A stretch of 14,158 nt of DNA. Source: Anaerolinea sp. GTDB lineage: Bacteria > Chloroflexota > Anaerolineae > Anaerolineales > Villigracilaceae. Below the pieces are notes generated by a model. That model was given only the letters and a program-made list of their open reading frames with translations, had not been told where the DNA came from and did not search any database. Location of the stretch: positions 1-14,158 of the forward strand of contig DYNS01000029.1 of the NCBI GenBank assembly GCA_020720965.1. The letters are read 5' to 3'. Both the position numbers and the translations under genes were made by a program. Within the stretch, counting starts at the first letter, position 1. Every line of letters starts with the position of its first letter. Of the stretch, positions 13,509 to 14,158 are shown in pieces.

Positions 13509-14158
13509 CAGGGAGAGTTCACTTCCGCATCCAAAAAGGTTTTCAGGTTTTGCATAAAATCGGCGGGGGTATCTAGCATTACAAAGTGCTGGGCGCGTTG
13601 CCAGCGCACAATTTGGGCATGGGGCGCGGCTTGTTGCAAGGGCTGCCACTGCCTGGGGTGAACGATGTTGTCTCTATCACCGTACATGCCCATGATGGGA
13701 ATTTTGACCTGCGAGAGCATGGGGCGCAGGTCGGTGCGGCGTAAGGAGGCAATGCTAAGGAGGAAGGACTGGACGGTTGTTTGAGTCAGGTCACGGTCCA
13801 TCATCTCCGGAAAGCGAGGGTCGGCGCAGATGAAGGGCGAGGCGACCTTCATGGTGGAGCGGAACGCCCACATCATATTGAAGAGGACAAAAGCGATGAA
13901 GGGATAACCGGCAAGTTTGAGGGGCATTGCCAGCGAGGAGCCGACAATGGGAGAGCCAATAACAACCACTTTTTTGGCGCGATGCGGGTATTGAATGGCA
14001 ACCGAAAGGCTGACCGTGCCGCCCATGCTGTGACCAACCAAAGGGGCTTCCACAATGCCGAGACGTTCCATAAACTGGTCTACGAGGCTGACAAAATCCT
14101 GTACGGCATAACTATCCCGCTTCTTGCCTGATTCGCCAAACCCCCAAAAATCCAGGGC
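13508..14158 (-). CDS. Alpha/beta hydrolase, 5' end beyond right window edge
   Basis: The frame is open from the right edge to a TGA at 13508-13510, giving 216 visible residues; the start is outside. Before the first visible Met the frame reads ALDFWGFGES, the usual loop ahead of the nucleophile helix, so this is truncation by the window and not a short gene. The elbow is LVGHSMGG with an intact Ser (visible residue 44), the acid motif is MYGDRDNIVHP, and the late His is in QHFVMLDTP, so the catalytic triad looks complete. It resembles proline-iminopeptidase/lipase-like hydrolases; substrate unknown. Its stop overlaps the V4R start, and it is the first visible gene of the operon. It is a relative of the Gly-elbow hydrolase that ends the operon at 958-1743. 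Confidence 0.88.
   Translation of the reverse strand, partial: ALDFWGFGESGKKRDSYAVQDFVSLVDQFMERLGIVEAPLVGHSMGGTVSLSVAIQYPHRAKKVVVIGSPIVGSSLAMPLKLAGYPFIAFVLFNMMWAFRSTMKVASPFICADPRFPEMMDRDLTQTTVQSFLLSIASLRRTDLRPMLSQVKIPIMGMYGDRDNIVHPRQWQPLQQAAPHAQIVRWQRAQHFVMLDTPADFMQNLKTFLDAEVNSP

Noticed and set aside
13509..13649. Extended N-terminus of the V4R protein starting at 13649
   Set aside because: It would overlap the hydrolase coding region by 140 nt and adds Cys/Arg-rich low-quality sequence. The ATG at 13508 with a TGATG overlap is more natural.

Overview
The window looks like a bacterial chromosome segment of moderate to fairly high G+C. Every supported gene lies on the minus strand, so transcription runs from the right end to the left. 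Multi-GAF histidine kinases, a receiver protein with a degenerate GGDEF domain and a cyanobacterial-type acyl-ACP reductase homologue would fit Chloroflexota (Anaerolineae-like). That placement is inference; the window holds no rRNA or ribosomal protein gene to anchor it. I saw no tRNA, rRNA, CRISPR array, insertion sequence or phage gene.

Right part (10498-14158): four tightly packed genes that look like a lipid or hydrocarbon module. They are an alpha/beta hydrolase cut by the right edge, a small V4R-domain protein with a conserved-looking zinc site, a left-handed beta-helix (hexapeptide) transferase-like protein, and a close relative of cyanobacterial long-chain acyl-ACP reductase (AAR) that keeps the catalytic cysteine. 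Junctions are a 1-nt overlap, 2 nt and 3 nt.

Middle part (1753-10481): a signalling module. It has a receiver plus degenerate-GGDEF protein, a 2477-residue membrane-anchored hybrid of PAS, about eleven GAF domains, a second PAS and a histidine kinase core, and a stand-alone receiver protein. A second alpha/beta hydrolase (958-1743) follows 9 nt later. It is related to the one at the right edge but has Gly where the nucleophilic Ser should be. Genes from 14158 to 958 are separated by at most 18 nt, so they probably form one operon whose promoter lies outside the window.

Left part (1-957): a separate thiamine unit. A -10-like box, a TPP riboswitch and an intrinsic terminator precede thiamine pyrophosphokinase (thiN). 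Its stop overlaps the start of a lipoprotein gene that runs off the left edge and may be a thiamine-uptake binding protein.

The main novelty candidate is the operon that joins an AAR-like acyl reductase, a V4R ligand-binding protein and a beta-helix transferase to a giant multi-GAF phosphorelay. A working reading is a sensor-linked pathway that makes or remodels a fatty-aldehyde-derived lipid. The parts are visible in the sequence; the joint function is inferred.
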